DNA from: DASZIT01 sp963770635
Lineage (GTDB): Bacteria; Actinomycetota; Acidimicrobiia; Acidimicrobiales; RAAP-2
Direction of reading: 5' to 3'
Assembly (NCBI GenBank): GCA_963770635.1
Contig: CAVYQI010000006.1
Location: 434,001 to 498,000 of the forward strand
Length of the DNA stretch: 64,000 bases
The first letter of the stretch is position 1. Each line of letters starts with the position of its first letter. Of this stretch, positions 8,645 through 17,501 are shown in pieces. Below the pieces are notes generated by a model. That model saw only the letters and a program-made list of their open reading frames with translations. It made no database searches and was not told where the DNA came from. The translations under genes and the position numbers were made by a program.

Positions 8645-9838
8645 TCAGCCCCACATCCCGGTTCCGCCGGAGAATCGACTGTTGACTTTGTCGGCGAGCT
8701 TCGGGAACCGCTTCTTGACGCGGTCGTACTCCTCGGGGAGAACGATGCGCACACATTTGGCCGCGTCGCCCAGCAGCGCCCGGGCCAGGGGCTGCCAGGC
8801 CCGGCGCCGCCACTTCTCGTACTCGACGGCATCGGATGGCTCGAACGGTGAGGGCGGCGGCGAACCATTGGCCTGTGACGCCGCCCGAAAGGCGCGCCGG
8901 AGCTGCCTCGAGATCCATCGGCCCCGGGTGTCGGTGGCATACGGATACGGCGGCGCCGTCGGGAGACCCCGCTCGAACGAACCCAGGATCTCGGCGTACT
9001 CCTGGCAGAGCTCGAGGATGGCCGCGTTGCTCTGCACGAAGCTCTCGCTCGAGTGCCGGAACCTCCTGGACAGCTTCTCTGGCGCGCTCGAGTCGAACTC
9101 GTGGAAGTGGAACAGCCGCAAGCGCTCACCGTTGGACGAGTTGTAATAGCCGTCGTCATCCCGAGCCAGGGGACGCTCCGGCAGGTTGCCGACGCCGACG
9201 TTGTAGCCGGAGTGCCGGAAGCTGCCCGCCTCGAAGAGGGTGCTCCCGATGTCCATCCACTTCTGATCGACGAACAGACCCGACAGGGGGTCGTAGAGGC
9301 ACTCATGGCGGAGATGGCCCCACCACCAGTCGAGAAACTCCCGGGCCCGGCGATCGACGGCGCAGAACCCGAGGTTGTAGACGCCGACCAGGAGCATGTG
9401 CCCCTCGGTGAGGTCGGCGTCCGGAGGTGTCGGCCGAAGGAAGTGCGGGGTGAGCAGGATGCCGCCGGCCGTCGCCTGCAGTGCCGGTGCCAGTTCGATC
9501 ATCGGCGAGGTCAGGTAGGTGTCGGGGTCAAGGTAGACGACCTGGTCGTTCTCCTCCAAGAGTGCCTTCAGCAGCAGGGGTTTGACCGCGGTGGCCAGCT
9601 CCACCAGGCCGTAGACCATCGCCAGATCCAGCAGGGTCCGACGGGGCAGCCCCAGCGACGCGGTGCTCAGGCAGTCGACTCCCTTCAGCTCGAGGAGATC
9701 CTCGTCGTTGGCGACATCGATGAACAGGATCTTGAGGGAGGCGCCATCCTCGTGCCGTTGCAGACTGTCGGCCAGCGCCAGAGCTTTGGGAAGGTAGTTC
9801 GTCGAGAGAATGGTGCAGTAGGTAGGGCGTATCGTCAC
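8645..9838 (-). CDS. GT-A fold glycosyltransferase
   Basis: 397 aa nucleotide-diphospho-sugar transferase. The N-terminus RPTYCTILSTNYLPKALALADSL is the first strand of a GT-A domain. The metal-binding DxD motif is DPD in VVYLDPDTYL around residue 95-105. NLGFCAVDRRAREFLDWW and the later WMDIGSTLF fit a GT8-like acceptor region. The C-terminus after residue 300 is charged and poorly conserved. The gene starts at GTG 9838. Likely to add a sugar to the locus glycan or to a protein; donor and acceptor are unknown. Confidence 0.7.
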   Translation of the reverse strand: MTIRPTYCTILSTNYLPKALALADSLQRHEDGASLKILFIDVANDEDLLELKGVDCLSTASLGLPRRTLLDLAMVYGLVELATAVKPLLLKALLEENDQVVYLDPDTYLTSPMIELAPALQATAGGILLTPHFLRPTPPDADLTEGHMLLVGVYNLGFCAVDRRAREFLDWWWGHLRHECLYDPLSGLFVDQKWMDIGSTLFEAGSFRHSGYNVGVGNLPERPLARDDDGYYNSSNGERLRLFHFHEFDSSAPEKLSRRFRHSSESFVQSNAAILELCQEYAEILGSFERGLPTAPPYPYATDTRGRWISRQLRRAFRAASQANGSPPPSPFEPSDAVEYEKWRRRAWQPLARALLGDAAKCVRIVLPEEYDRVKKRFPKLADKVNSRFSGGTGMWG

Positions 9839-9955
9839 TTAGGGTGTCCGAGCGTCATAGGGGTGCACACGGTCTACTGCTCCTTCTCCGGAGATCAGAA
9901 CGGTACCAGGGAACCGGCGGGCCCACGCCCACCTCGACCGGCAGGAAAAGGAGGA

Positions 9956-10207
9956 TTATTCGCTCGAGACGACCCCGTAGAAGGCCAAAATGTCGCTCAC
10001 CTTCTCCGGCACCTCGCCACCGGCCGAGAAAGGATCGGACCCGCACTCGTCCTCGAGCATCGCCGAGAGTTCCGCCGCCTCCAACGAGTCGAGACCCAGA
10101 CCGTCCCCCCAGAGCCCGGTGTCGTCAGTCAATCCCTCATGGTTCTTGTCCGTGCGCTTGAGGAACTCCTCGATGACGGCTCGGGCCGTGCTCTGGTTCG
10201 TGGTCAC
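9956..10207 (-). CDS. Acyl carrier protein
   Basis: 83 aa, acidic, with the phosphopantetheine attachment site in LGLDSLEAAELSAML (serine of the DSL motif) and the helix-3/4 pattern PEKVSDILAFYG. It would carry an acyl chain as a thioester. It stands alone rather than beside fatty acid synthase genes and is divergent from a hexapeptide acyltransferase (10363), which makes a dedicated acyl donor for glycan modification plausible. The GTG start is preceded by AAGGGACCAGGG. Confidence 0.85.
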   Translation of the reverse strand: MTTNQSTARAVIEEFLKRTDKNHEGLTDDTGLWGDGLGLDSLEAAELSAMLEDECGSDPFSAGGEVPEKVSDILAFYGVVSSE

Positions 10208-10322
10208 CCCTGGTCCCTTCTTCTGGCTGAAGGCCGACTCGACCCAAATTCTCGTTCTTCACCTCGGCAGCGCGGACGCGGCAGACTCTAGTGCGGGGGC
10301 GCCCCCCCGACACAGGGGTGGC

Positions 10323-10328
10323 TACAAT
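10323..10328 (+). promoter_or_regulatory. Candidate -10 (TACAAT) for the acyltransferase at 10363
   Basis: TACAAT lies about 35 nt upstream of the start codon, and AGGGGGTG immediately precedes it, so this gene appears to have an ordinary leader and ribosome-binding site. No good -35 is seen. Confidence 0.35.
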
Positions 10329-10362
10329 CGCACGGTTCTTCACAACGGCCAGGGGGTGATGC

Positions 10363-11109
10363 ATGCGGCTCGCATGGGCATGTTGCATGTTCGTGTTGCC
10401 TGCGCGGCTCCGGCACCTTCTAGGTCGGCTGATCTTCGGGTGGGAGATCCATCCCACTGCCTATATCGGCCGAAGCGTCATCGTCGTCCCTCACCTGACC
10501 ATGGGCCCCGGATCGTTTATCGGGCCTTTCAACGTCATCAAGGACATCGAAGAGCTACGGCTGAGCGAGGGCGCCAGTATCGGTTCGCGGAACCGGATCT
10601 CCGGGTTCCCGCTGAACTCGGAGGTGTTCAAGCACACCCCGACTCGGTATCCCTCCCTCATCCTGGGGAGGCATGCCATGATCACTGTGGCGCATGAGAT
10701 CGATTGCTCGGACCGGGTTGAGCTCGGCGACTACTCCTCGATCGCCGGGTTTCGTTCCACCATCTTGACCCACAGCCTCAATCTGGTCCTGGACCGATTC
10801 GTAACTGCCCCGGTCGAGGTGGGAAGCCGGTCGGCGGTCATGACCGGGTGTACGTTGCTCAGCGGGACGCGGGTTCCGTCACGCTCCATCATTTCCGCCG
10901 GCTCGGTGGTCAACACCAGGCTGACCCAGGAGCTCACCCTCTATCGCGGTAACCCGGCCGAGCCGATCCGCTCGCTTCCGGACACCTTGCGCTTCTTCAA
11001 CCGGGCGGACGACCACGAGAACGTCATCCCCACCGTCGCGGGCGGCCGCCGGACCTCTCCCCGGTCAGCGACCTTTGCCCAGCTCGGTGGGCCCGGCCCG
11101 GCGGAGTAG
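10363..11109 (+). CDS. Hexapeptide-repeat acyltransferase
   Basis: 248 aa left-handed beta-helix acyltransferase. A hydrophobic N-terminus (residues 1-28) is followed by IHPTAYIGRSVIVVPHLTMGPGSFIGPFNVI, a central strand VELGDYSSIAGFRSTILTHS with a histidine in the catalytic position, and VMTGCTLLSGTRVPSRSIISAGSVV, closing with LYRGNPAEPIR. It is divergent from the acyl carrier protein, a plausible acyl donor. Likely acylates or acetylates a sugar of the surface polysaccharide. The last 40 residues are low complexity. Confidence 0.75.
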   Translation: MRLAWACCMFVLPARLRHLLGRLIFGWEIHPTAYIGRSVIVVPHLTMGPGSFIGPFNVIKDIEELRLSEGASIGSRNRISGFPLNSEVFKHTPTRYPSLILGRHAMITVAHEIDCSDRVELGDYSSIAGFRSTILTHSLNLVLDRFVTAPVEVGSRSAVMTGCTLLSGTRVPSRSIISAGSVVNTRLTQELTLYRGNPAEPIRSLPDTLRFFNRADDHENVIPTVAGGRRTSPRSATFAQLGGPGPAE

Positions 11110-11165
11110 GGGCTGGCCACGGATCGCACCCAGCCACGTCCGGGCTCCGAAACGACTTGGGACGC

Positions 11166-12818
11166 TCAGCGGGTATCCGGGGTGTTCGAAGCGGCAACCG
11201 ATGGCTTCCGGTTTGACGCCGACGCGCCGCTGGCGCTGGCCCACTGGGCGTTGTCGGTCGGCCCATAGGAGTAGCGGTAGTAGGCATAGGAGTCACTCTC
11301 CGAGGCCTTGTTCAGTACCATGCCGACCAGAGGGGCGTTGACCCTGCCCAGCACCTCGATGGCGCGGGCCACGTCCTTTCGGCTCGAATTGCCCACCGAG
11401 GTGATCATGATCACGCCGTCCACCTGGGTGGCAAGGACGGCGGCATCGGTGACCGGCAATACCGGCGGGCTGTCGATGAGGACGAGATCGGCCCGCTCGG
11501 CCAGCTGGGCGAGCACCGCTTTGCCTCGAGGATCGGAGAGCAACTCCGACGGGTTCGGCGGGGTGGGGCCGGACGCCAGGAGATAGAGCCCGGGGGTACC
11601 GGGGACCGGCTGCAAGGCTTCCTCGAGGGTCGCCGTCCCCAGCAACACCGAGGTGAATCCCACCTGGTTGGAAAGACCGAAGAAATTATGGATCCGGGGG
11701 CGGCGGAGGTCGCAGCAGACCATCACCACGCTTTGGCCGGCATGGGCCATGGTGGTGGCCATATTCGACAAGGTGGTGGTCTTTCCCTCCGACGCGCTCG
11801 GGCTGGTGAACAACAGGGTCTTGATGTCCCGTTCCAGGCCCAGGAATTGGATGGCGGTCCGGAGACTTCGATACGCCTCCGCCGGCGGCGACATCGGCGC
11901 TTTCTCACTGACCAGATACGGCTCGCCGTCGCTGCGCCAGTCCCCGATGGCGGGCACCAGCCCGAGGGTGGGGACCCCATGGGTGACCCGCTCGAGGTCG
12001 GCCATGGTCCGGATGCTCTCGTCGTAGTACTCGCGCAACAGGGCGATACCGATGCCGATGACCAGCCCGATGATCACGCCGAGGAGGATGTCGGTGACCG
12101 GCTTGGGACTGGATGGCTTGGTCGGGAGGGTGGCGACGCCGATGATCTGACCACCACCGGTCACCAGCTGGGCGGCGAACTGGTACTGGGACAGCTGACT
12201 CTGGTAGCTGCTGAGTGAGGTCTGGTCGGTGGACAACTGGCTCAGCAGCGATGTCGATTGGCCGGTGGGAGTTGTGTTGGACAATGCGCTGATCTGCTGG
12301 TTGAGATTTGCGATCTGGGTGTTGAGGTCGGTGATGTGACCCTGGATGATCTGTTCCGCGTTGTTCAACGCCGATACCGTTTGGGTGGTCTGCTGGCTGA
12401 TGTAGGCATTGGCATAGGCATTGGCGGCATTGAGGGCCAACCGGGCGTTGGTGGCAGTCACCGACACGGTGACCACATCGGTCAACTGGACCTCTCTCGC
12501 CGTCACCGCCGGGGCGTTGGGCACCGTCTTCTGCACGGCCAGTTGCACCGAATTGCTCTGAATCACCTGGATGGCGGTGGGGACATCGACAAGCGGGGCG
12601 ACCGCCGCCGAGTTCTGCGCCTGCTGCACGGTTTGGGACAACTGGGGGGTGAGCTGCAGCTGGGCGGTGGCGGTGTACTTTTTGGTGGAGATGGACACGT
12701 AGCCGACGGCCAGACCGACGGCGACGACCAGGATGATGATGATCGTCCACTTGCGACGGTTGAGGATGTGCCCGTAGTCGCGTAGGTATAGTTGCTTGTT
12801 CCCCTGCCGCTCATCCAT
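11166..12818 (-). CDS. Wzz/CapA-CapB fusion: polysaccharide copolymerase and bacterial tyrosine kinase
   Basis: 550 aa. The first third is a Wzz-type chain-length domain with transmembrane helices near residues 24-44 and 235-257 bracketing a periplasmic, partly coiled-coil region. The cytosolic C-terminal part is a BY-kinase: Walker A variant SPSASEGKTT, Walker A' MVCCDLRRP, Walker B LVLIDSPP, and a short tyrosine cluster YAYYRYSYG for autophosphorylation. Such proteins control polymer length and export in exopolysaccharide assembly, which fits the locus. The start ATG has a TAGGGT box 8 nt upstream and no ribosome-binding site. It is divergent from the DUF4012 gene, with about 107 bp between them. 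Confidence 0.9.
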   Translation of the reverse strand: MDERQGNKQLYLRDYGHILNRRKWTIIIILVVAVGLAVGYVSISTKKYTATAQLQLTPQLSQTVQQAQNSAAVAPLVDVPTAIQVIQSNSVQLAVQKTVPNAPAVTAREVQLTDVVTVSVTATNARLALNAANAYANAYISQQTTQTVSALNNAEQIIQGHITDLNTQIANLNQQISALSNTTPTGQSTSLLSQLSTDQTSLSSYQSQLSQYQFAAQLVTGGGQIIGVATLPTKPSSPKPVTDILLGVIIGLVIGIGIALLREYYDESIRTMADLERVTHGVPTLGLVPAIGDWRSDGEPYLVSEKAPMSPPAEAYRSLRTAIQFLGLERDIKTLLFTSPSASEGKTTTLSNMATTMAHAGQSVVMVCCDLRRPRIHNFFGLSNQVGFTSVLLGTATLEEALQPVPGTPGLYLLASGPTPPNPSELLSDPRGKAVLAQLAERADLVLIDSPPVLPVTDAAVLATQVDGVIMITSVGNSSRKDVARAIEVLGRVNAPLVGMVLNKASESDSYAYYRYSYGPTDNAQWASASGASASNRKPSVAASNTPDTR

Positions 12819-12925
12819 GCCGAGGTACCCTAGCGGCTGCGCCGAGCCTCAGTGGGTTCACCGTGCCTGTGGCCCTGGTCGTTTCCGCCCTATGACGCCC
12901 CTCCGCCCAATTTCCGCCGACCCCC

Positions 12926-14912
12926 GTGAGCCGCACTCCCCTGGGCGACGCACCCGGGCACGAAGTCGGGCGCAGCCGTGGTGACCCGGCGATGACGCCC
13001 TATGAACATCGGCAGCAGCGCTTGGGCCACCGCTTCCGCTACGGCTTCCGCCACTGGAACCAGCATCGGAAGGGCGAGAGCCATCACCATGCCCCGGTCG
13101 AAGGTATCGATTGGCGGGCCTGGAAGGTGGCCGGCACCGGTCTGTTCGTGCTGGTGGTGCTGGTGGTCGTCGTCCTCGGTGCGCTGGCCGCCCGCAACAT
13201 CCTGCGGGCCCAGCACTCCATGGACGCGGCCAGAACCACCATCTCTGCCGCCCTTGACAACCGGCATGAGCTGACCACCCCGGTCGGTCGGGCCGAGGCG
13301 GGCGCGGCCATCGACGACGTCCAGCTGGACGTCAACCTCGCCTACGCGCTGGTGAACGACTCGTTCGCCGTCAACTTCTTCGGTTCCCTCCCCGTGCTCC
13401 ATGGACAGATCCAGGGCCTCTTACAACTCATCCACGATGCCGGCCAGACGGCCACCCTCGCCGGCGGGCTCCTCCAGCAGGTGGACACCCTGGCCGCCAG
13501 CACCCAGGGGCTCACTGTTTCCATCCCCCAGCTCCAGAGCCTTCAGACGTCGGTGGCGTCAGCCCACACCCAGCTGGCGGGATTGAACCGCCCGAGCGGT
13601 GGTTTGTGGGGGCCGCTCGGATCCGCCCGGGCGTCGTTCGACGCCGAGGACGCCAGGCTCACCGCGCTGCTGGGAACCGGAAGCAGTGTCCTCTCCTACG
13701 CGCTGCCGCTGGTCGGAGCCGACGGCCCGCGCGTGTACCTCATCGCCGGCCAGAACAACGCCGAGATGCGGGACCAGGGCGAGGTCCTCTCCAACGCGCT
13801 GATGCACTCGGCCAACGGCACCTTTTCCCTCGACAGCACTGCGACTTCGGATGCCACGCTGGCCCAGCCGGTGAATGTGCCGTTGCCCCCCGGCACCCAG
13901 GCGATCTTCGGCGCCCTGAATCCGACCGAACTGTGGCAGTCGGTCAACGCCACGGCCGACTTCCCCTTGAGCGCTCAGATCATGCAGGCCATGTACCAAG
14001 AGGTCACCGGCATCCACGTGAACGGCGTGGTCGGCATCGACGTGCCCGGGCTGGTGAGCCTGTTGCAGCTATCGGGGCCGGTCATCGTCCCCGACATCGC
14101 CGGGGAGATTACCGCCGACAACGCTTCCGACGTCCTCCTCCACCAGCTCTACGCCGACTTCCCGGCCGGTGACCAGACCCAGCGCCACGACGATATTTCG
14201 GCCGTGGCCAAAGCCGTCATCGACAAGATGAAGACCGAGCATGTCGACCTGGCCGCGTTGGCGGTGGCCCTGGCCAACGACGTGGCCGGGCGCCACCTGA
14301 TGGCCTGGGACGAGAACCCCACCTACGAGGCGACCATCGTGAAGACCGGCGGCTCCGGCGCCATCGACACCAGTGACGCCGATCGGACCTTCCATGTCTC
14401 GGTCCAGAGCGCCACCGCCGCCAAGCTCGACTACTACGTCACCACCAGCGTCCGGATGGTCGTCTCCCTCACCGGCCGGAACACCGCGATCGGTCCACAC
14501 CTTCGTCACCATCACCAACCATGCCCCCGCCGGGCAGCCACCCTCGGCCCAGCTGGGACCGGACAACTTCAACTCGTTCACCCCCGGCCAGTACGTCACC
14601 CGGGTCTATCTCTGGTCCCCGAGGGGATCGCAGACCTACGCCGGGGTCTCGGAGTCGGGCCTGGTCCTCAACCGGACGGCCACCTCGGTGCTGGCCCAAC
14701 AGAGCCAGACGGTCGACTTCACCACCGTCATCCCGGATGCGGTCAAAAACGGGCGGCTGACCCTGCAACTGGTGCCCCAACCCAGCCTCTATCCGGCTCA
14801 GGTATCCCTCCAGCTGGCCGGGGGCCCCAACTGGAACGTGGTCGGGCCCTCCTACGTCACCGCCAGCCTGTTGAAAACCCTCAGCCAGACCTGGTCCCTG
14901 ACTCCCCGCTAA
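12926..14912 (+). CDS. DUF4012 family membrane-anchored protein, one frameshift
   Basis: About 660 aa: a basic, histidine-rich cytosolic N-terminus, one transmembrane helix (VAGTGLFVLVVLVVVVLG, around residues 68-88) and a large extracytoplasmic domain typical of DUF4012, a family common beside actinobacterial glycan genes and of unknown biochemical function. Family landmarks include YLIAGQNNAEMRDQGE and GVVGIDVPGLVSLLQLSG. The frame breaks at about 14485-14492; the downstream frame continues as HTFVTITNHAPAG and ends at LSQTWSLTPR. Total length is 3n+1, so one surplus base is enough. The start is GTG 12926; ATG 12992 is an alternative that still keeps the helix. Confidence 0.8.
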
Positions 14913-15054
14913 GGGGCCGAGCAGGGAATCCAACCAAAAATCGCCAATTCGACCGTGATATTCTCGGAAGTCGATCGTTTCATTCTCACAACGATGTAGT
15001 TCTTATTGGCACACCGGACGTCAATTCCGGCCCGATTCGCGGGGAGACCGTGCA

Positions 15055-15723
15055 GTGATACTCCGAAGGATGGCGGTAATCGGAACGGCGGTGGTCATTG
15101 CCGGTGGCCTGGGCCTGGCGTTTTCGGCCCCGGCAGGAGCCGACACCGGCTACCCGGGAACGACGCTCGTCACCACCCCCCCAGGGCCGTCCAGCCCGGG
15201 TGGTAGCACCAGCCCGGGTGTGGGCAGCACCGGTGGGACTTCGACCGGGCCGTGCGCCGCCACGGTCACCATCCCGTCGGGCACCACCACGGTGGTCATT
15301 CTCACCGGGTGTGCGCCTAGCTCGACGTTCTCGATCACCATTGCCGGGGTCTCCACCGGGATCACGGTGAACTCCGATGCTTCCGGCAACATCACCCTGA
15401 CCAATGTCGTCACCGGAGATCCCTATCTCAGCGTGAACGGTTCGCAGCCCGTTCTCACCAAGTACGGTACCGATCTCGCGACTTCCAATACTGTCTCGCT
15501 GACCAACACCTCCGGGGGCGCCGGTGGCACCGAGTACGTGATCATCCCCACCATCGTGACGGCGGCACTGGGAACAACGAGCTCCGGCGCCAGCGCCGGT
15601 ACCCTCGCCTTCACCGGGGCCGACCTGCTGGCTCTCATCGTCGGTGCGCTGTTCTTGCTGGCCGTGGGAACTCTGCTGGTCGTCACCACCCGCCGGCGCG
15701 CCAACCACCAGCAGGTCGCCTGA
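15055..15723 (+). CDS. LAFTG sortase-anchored surface protein
   Basis: 222 aa secreted protein. A signal peptide (residues 1 to about 30) ends at APAGA, and the mature form starts DTGYPGTT. A Gly/Ser/Thr/Pro-rich linker leads to a small beta-rich domain with two cysteines (around residues 66 and 86). The C-terminus is a cell-wall sorting signal: LAFTG, a hydrophobic helix and a basic TTRRR tail. LAxTG is the form recognised by class E sortases in actinobacteria. GTG 15055 is preceded by GGGGAG at 8 nt. It shares its N-terminus and sorting signal with the protein at 16447. No sortase gene is in the window. Function is unknown; probably a wall-linked structural protein. Confidence 0.75.
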   Translation: MILRRMAVIGTAVVIAGGLGLAFSAPAGADTGYPGTTLVTTPPGPSSPGGSTSPGVGSTGGTSTGPCAATVTIPSGTTTVVILTGCAPSSTFSITIAGVSTGITVNSDASGNITLTNVVTGDPYLSVNGSQPVLTKYGTDLATSNTVSLTNTSGGAGGTEYVIIPTIVTAALGTTSSGASAGTLAFTGADLLALIVGALFLLAVGTLLVVTTRRRANHQQVA

Positions 15724-15763
15724 CCTGACGGCTCCTCCGTTACCGTCCGAGGCTCGACCGGAC

Positions 15764-16321
15764 GTGCCTCCCACCGTTGCACCTGCGGTCGCCGGATCGG
15801 ATCGCCGGCCAGCTCGGCCGGTTTCCCAGCCCGATGGGGATACCGCCAGAGGCGTCAGCGACCGCTCGCCACCGGGAAGCCACGAGGCCATCCATTACCG
15901 GTCGCTCAGTGACGCCTACCTCTTCACCCTGGTCATCAGCGTGCCGGCGCTGTTGTGGGAGGAGCTGTGGCGCGGCCAGCCGATGATCGACCAACCCGGC
16001 CACCTCTGGCTGGTGCCCACGGTCATCACCGTGGCGGCGTTCTTCATCGGGGGAGCCATCGCCGGTCGCCATCGGCGCCGGCGTACCGGCGCCCTCGTCC
16101 AGGCCCTCGCCCTGGCCGTCCCCGTTTCGCTGCTGCTGATCGTCGCCGACATCGGCCGGCGACTGGATCTCCACCGCGGCTTCACCCTCCCGGTGGCCGG
16201 ATTGTGGCTCTATGCCCTGGTGGGAACCGTCGTCATCTCCTCGCTGGGCGCCTTGAACGGGCGTCGGAGGTATCTGAAAAAGCGGGCCAGAAGGAAGAAG
16301 AGGGCCCTGGCCGGTCGGTGA
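15764..16321 (+). CDS. Predicted four-helix membrane protein
   Basis: About 185 aa from GTG 15764, placed just after the previous stop. A Pro-rich N-terminus precedes four predicted membrane helices: LFTLVISVPALLW, LVPTVITVAAFFIGGAIAG, ALALAVPVSLLLIVADI and LYALVGTVVISSLGAL. The C-terminus is very basic. No family was recognised. It lies between two LAFTG surface protein genes on the same strand and may belong to the same transcription unit. The exact start is uncertain. Confidence 0.55.
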   Translation: MPPTVAPAVAGSDRRPARPVSQPDGDTARGVSDRSPPGSHEAIHYRSLSDAYLFTLVISVPALLWEELWRGQPMIDQPGHLWLVPTVITVAAFFIGGAIAGRHRRRRTGALVQALALAVPVSLLLIVADIGRRLDLHRGFTLPVAGLWLYALVGTVVISSLGALNGRRRYLKKRARRKKRALAGR

Positions 16322-16446
16322 CCGGTGAACGTCATGCCGGCAGCAATTTTCGGCCATTTTTGAACGAACAGGCCGCAATAGTGGTCCGGTTCAGCCGTTC
16401 CTCCACAGGAAGGCGCGGGGGCGTTGCAAGAAAGCCTGGTCCGGGC

Positions 16447-16836
16447 ATGAATATCCGCAAGTTTGGACTTTTGGTTGGAGTGGTGGCCATCGTTGGCTGC
16501 CTGAGCCTGGCGCTCAGCTCAACAGCTGGGGCCGACACCGGCTACCCGGGAACCACGACCGTGACCAGCCCGGGTGGACCCACCAGTCCCGGCAGCCCCA
16601 CCGCGCCCGGCGGCCCCACTGACCCCTGCGTGATTTCGCCGACCTCGTGTATCCCGGCCGGGACCACCAGTCCGGGCGCCTCCAGCCCCTCCGGAGGTTC
16701 CGGCGCGACTTCAGGGACCCTCGCCTTCACGGGAGCCGACCTCCTGGCCCTGATCATCGGCGCGCTGTTCCTCCTGGCCGCCGGGACGCTGCTGGTCATC
16801 TTCACCCGGCGTCGAGCCGCTCGCCAGCACTTCTGA
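16447..16836 (+). CDS. Small LAFTG surface protein, paralogue of 15055
   Basis: 129 aa. Signal peptide MNIRKFGLLVGVVAIVGCLS continuing to SSTAGA; the mature part begins DTGYPGTT, exactly as in the protein at 15055. It then has only a Pro/Gly/Ser/Thr stalk with two cysteines and the sorting signal LAFTGADLLALIIGALFLL followed by FTRRR. It is thus a minimal wall-anchored stalk lacking the beta domain of its paralogue. The ATG lies in an extended upstream frame that is otherwise non-coding. Probably anchored by a class E type sortase encoded elsewhere. Confidence 0.75.
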   Translation: MNIRKFGLLVGVVAIVGCLSLALSSTAGADTGYPGTTTVTSPGGPTSPGSPTAPGGPTDPCVISPTSCIPAGTTSPGASSPSGGSGATSGTLAFTGADLLALIIGALFLLAAGTLLVIFTRRRAARQHF

Positions 16837-16954
16837 GCCAGGGCTCGGTGGTTGGATTCCCACGCGGGAACGTTCCCACCATGCCGGACGAGAACTGGGC
16901 AGCTCGGACTCCGCGCCTCCCCCCTGGATGCAACCGTCTCCCGCTACGCTCGCG

Positions 16955-17422
16955 ATGGTGGTGAGGAAACGGGTCGAAGACGCCATCGAGGCAATTCGGG
17001 TCTCGGGGGGAAGAATCACCGTCGACCGACGGGCGGTGATCGAGGCGCTCGACCGCAGCGACGACCACCTGACCGCCGAACAGCTGGCCGACGCGGTGTG
17101 GGCCAAGCACCCCGACGTCAACCTGGCCACCATTTACCGCACCCTCGAGCTGTTCGAGCGCCTCGATATCGCCTTCCATGTCCACATCGGCCATGGCCCG
17201 TCCCGCTGGCACCTGGCCGACGACATCCACCACCACCTGGTGTGCGAAGTCTGTGAGAAGGTCATCGAGATCCCCGACAGCACCTTCGATCCCCTGCGGG
17301 TTCGGCTCGAGACCGACACCGGGTTCGTCATCGATCCCCACCATTTCTCGTTGAGCGGAAGGTGCGCCGAGTGCGCCGCGGCGGCCCAGGACACGCCCGA
17401 CCGCCAAGGAGCCTCCGGGTAG
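16955..17422 (+). CDS. nur: Fur-family metalloregulator, probably nickel-responsive Nur
   Basis: About 155 aa. The winged-helix N-terminus (VSGGRITVDRRAVIEAL, then HLTAEQLADAV and the recognition helix NLATIYRTLELFERL) is followed by the metal-binding dimerisation domain DIHHHLVCEVCEKVIEIP and a second CxxC in GRCAEC. Fur, Zur and Nur share this layout. The Nur assignment rests on the adjacent nickel/cobalt permease and a Nur-type box before it. ATG 16955 or GTG 16958 is taken as the start because TACGCT ends 4-7 nt upstream; an in-frame ATG at 16928 would add nine residues. The gene probably represses the permease when nickel is bound. Confidence 0.8.
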   Translation: MVVRKRVEDAIEAIRVSGGRITVDRRAVIEALDRSDDHLTAEQLADAVWAKHPDVNLATIYRTLELFERLDIAFHVHIGHGPSRWHLADDIHHHLVCEVCEKVIEIPDSTFDPLRVRLETDTGFVIDPHHFSLSGRCAECAAAAQDTPDRQGASG

Positions 17423-17464
17423 GCAACGACGGCGACCCGGCGCCTGAGCGCAAACAATCCGCTA

Positions 17465-17481
17465 TTGCAACTAGTTCGCAA
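17465..17481 (+). promoter_or_regulatory. Nur box
   Basis: TTGCAA-CTAGT-TCGCAA matches the published Streptomyces Nur consensus tTGCaa-N5-ttGCAA at 11 of 12 positions. It lies just upstream of the -10 box of the permease gene, where binding would block RNA polymerase. Confidence 0.75.
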
Positions 17482-17488
17482 GAGATCC

Positions 17489-17494
17489 TAGAGT
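17489..17494 (+). promoter_or_regulatory. Leaderless -10 box (TAGAGT) of the nickel permease gene
   Basis: TAGAGT is 7 nt upstream of GTG 17502. The Nur box covers the region where the -35 contacts would fall. Confidence 0.5.
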
Positions 17495-17501
17495 TGAGCC
17501 T

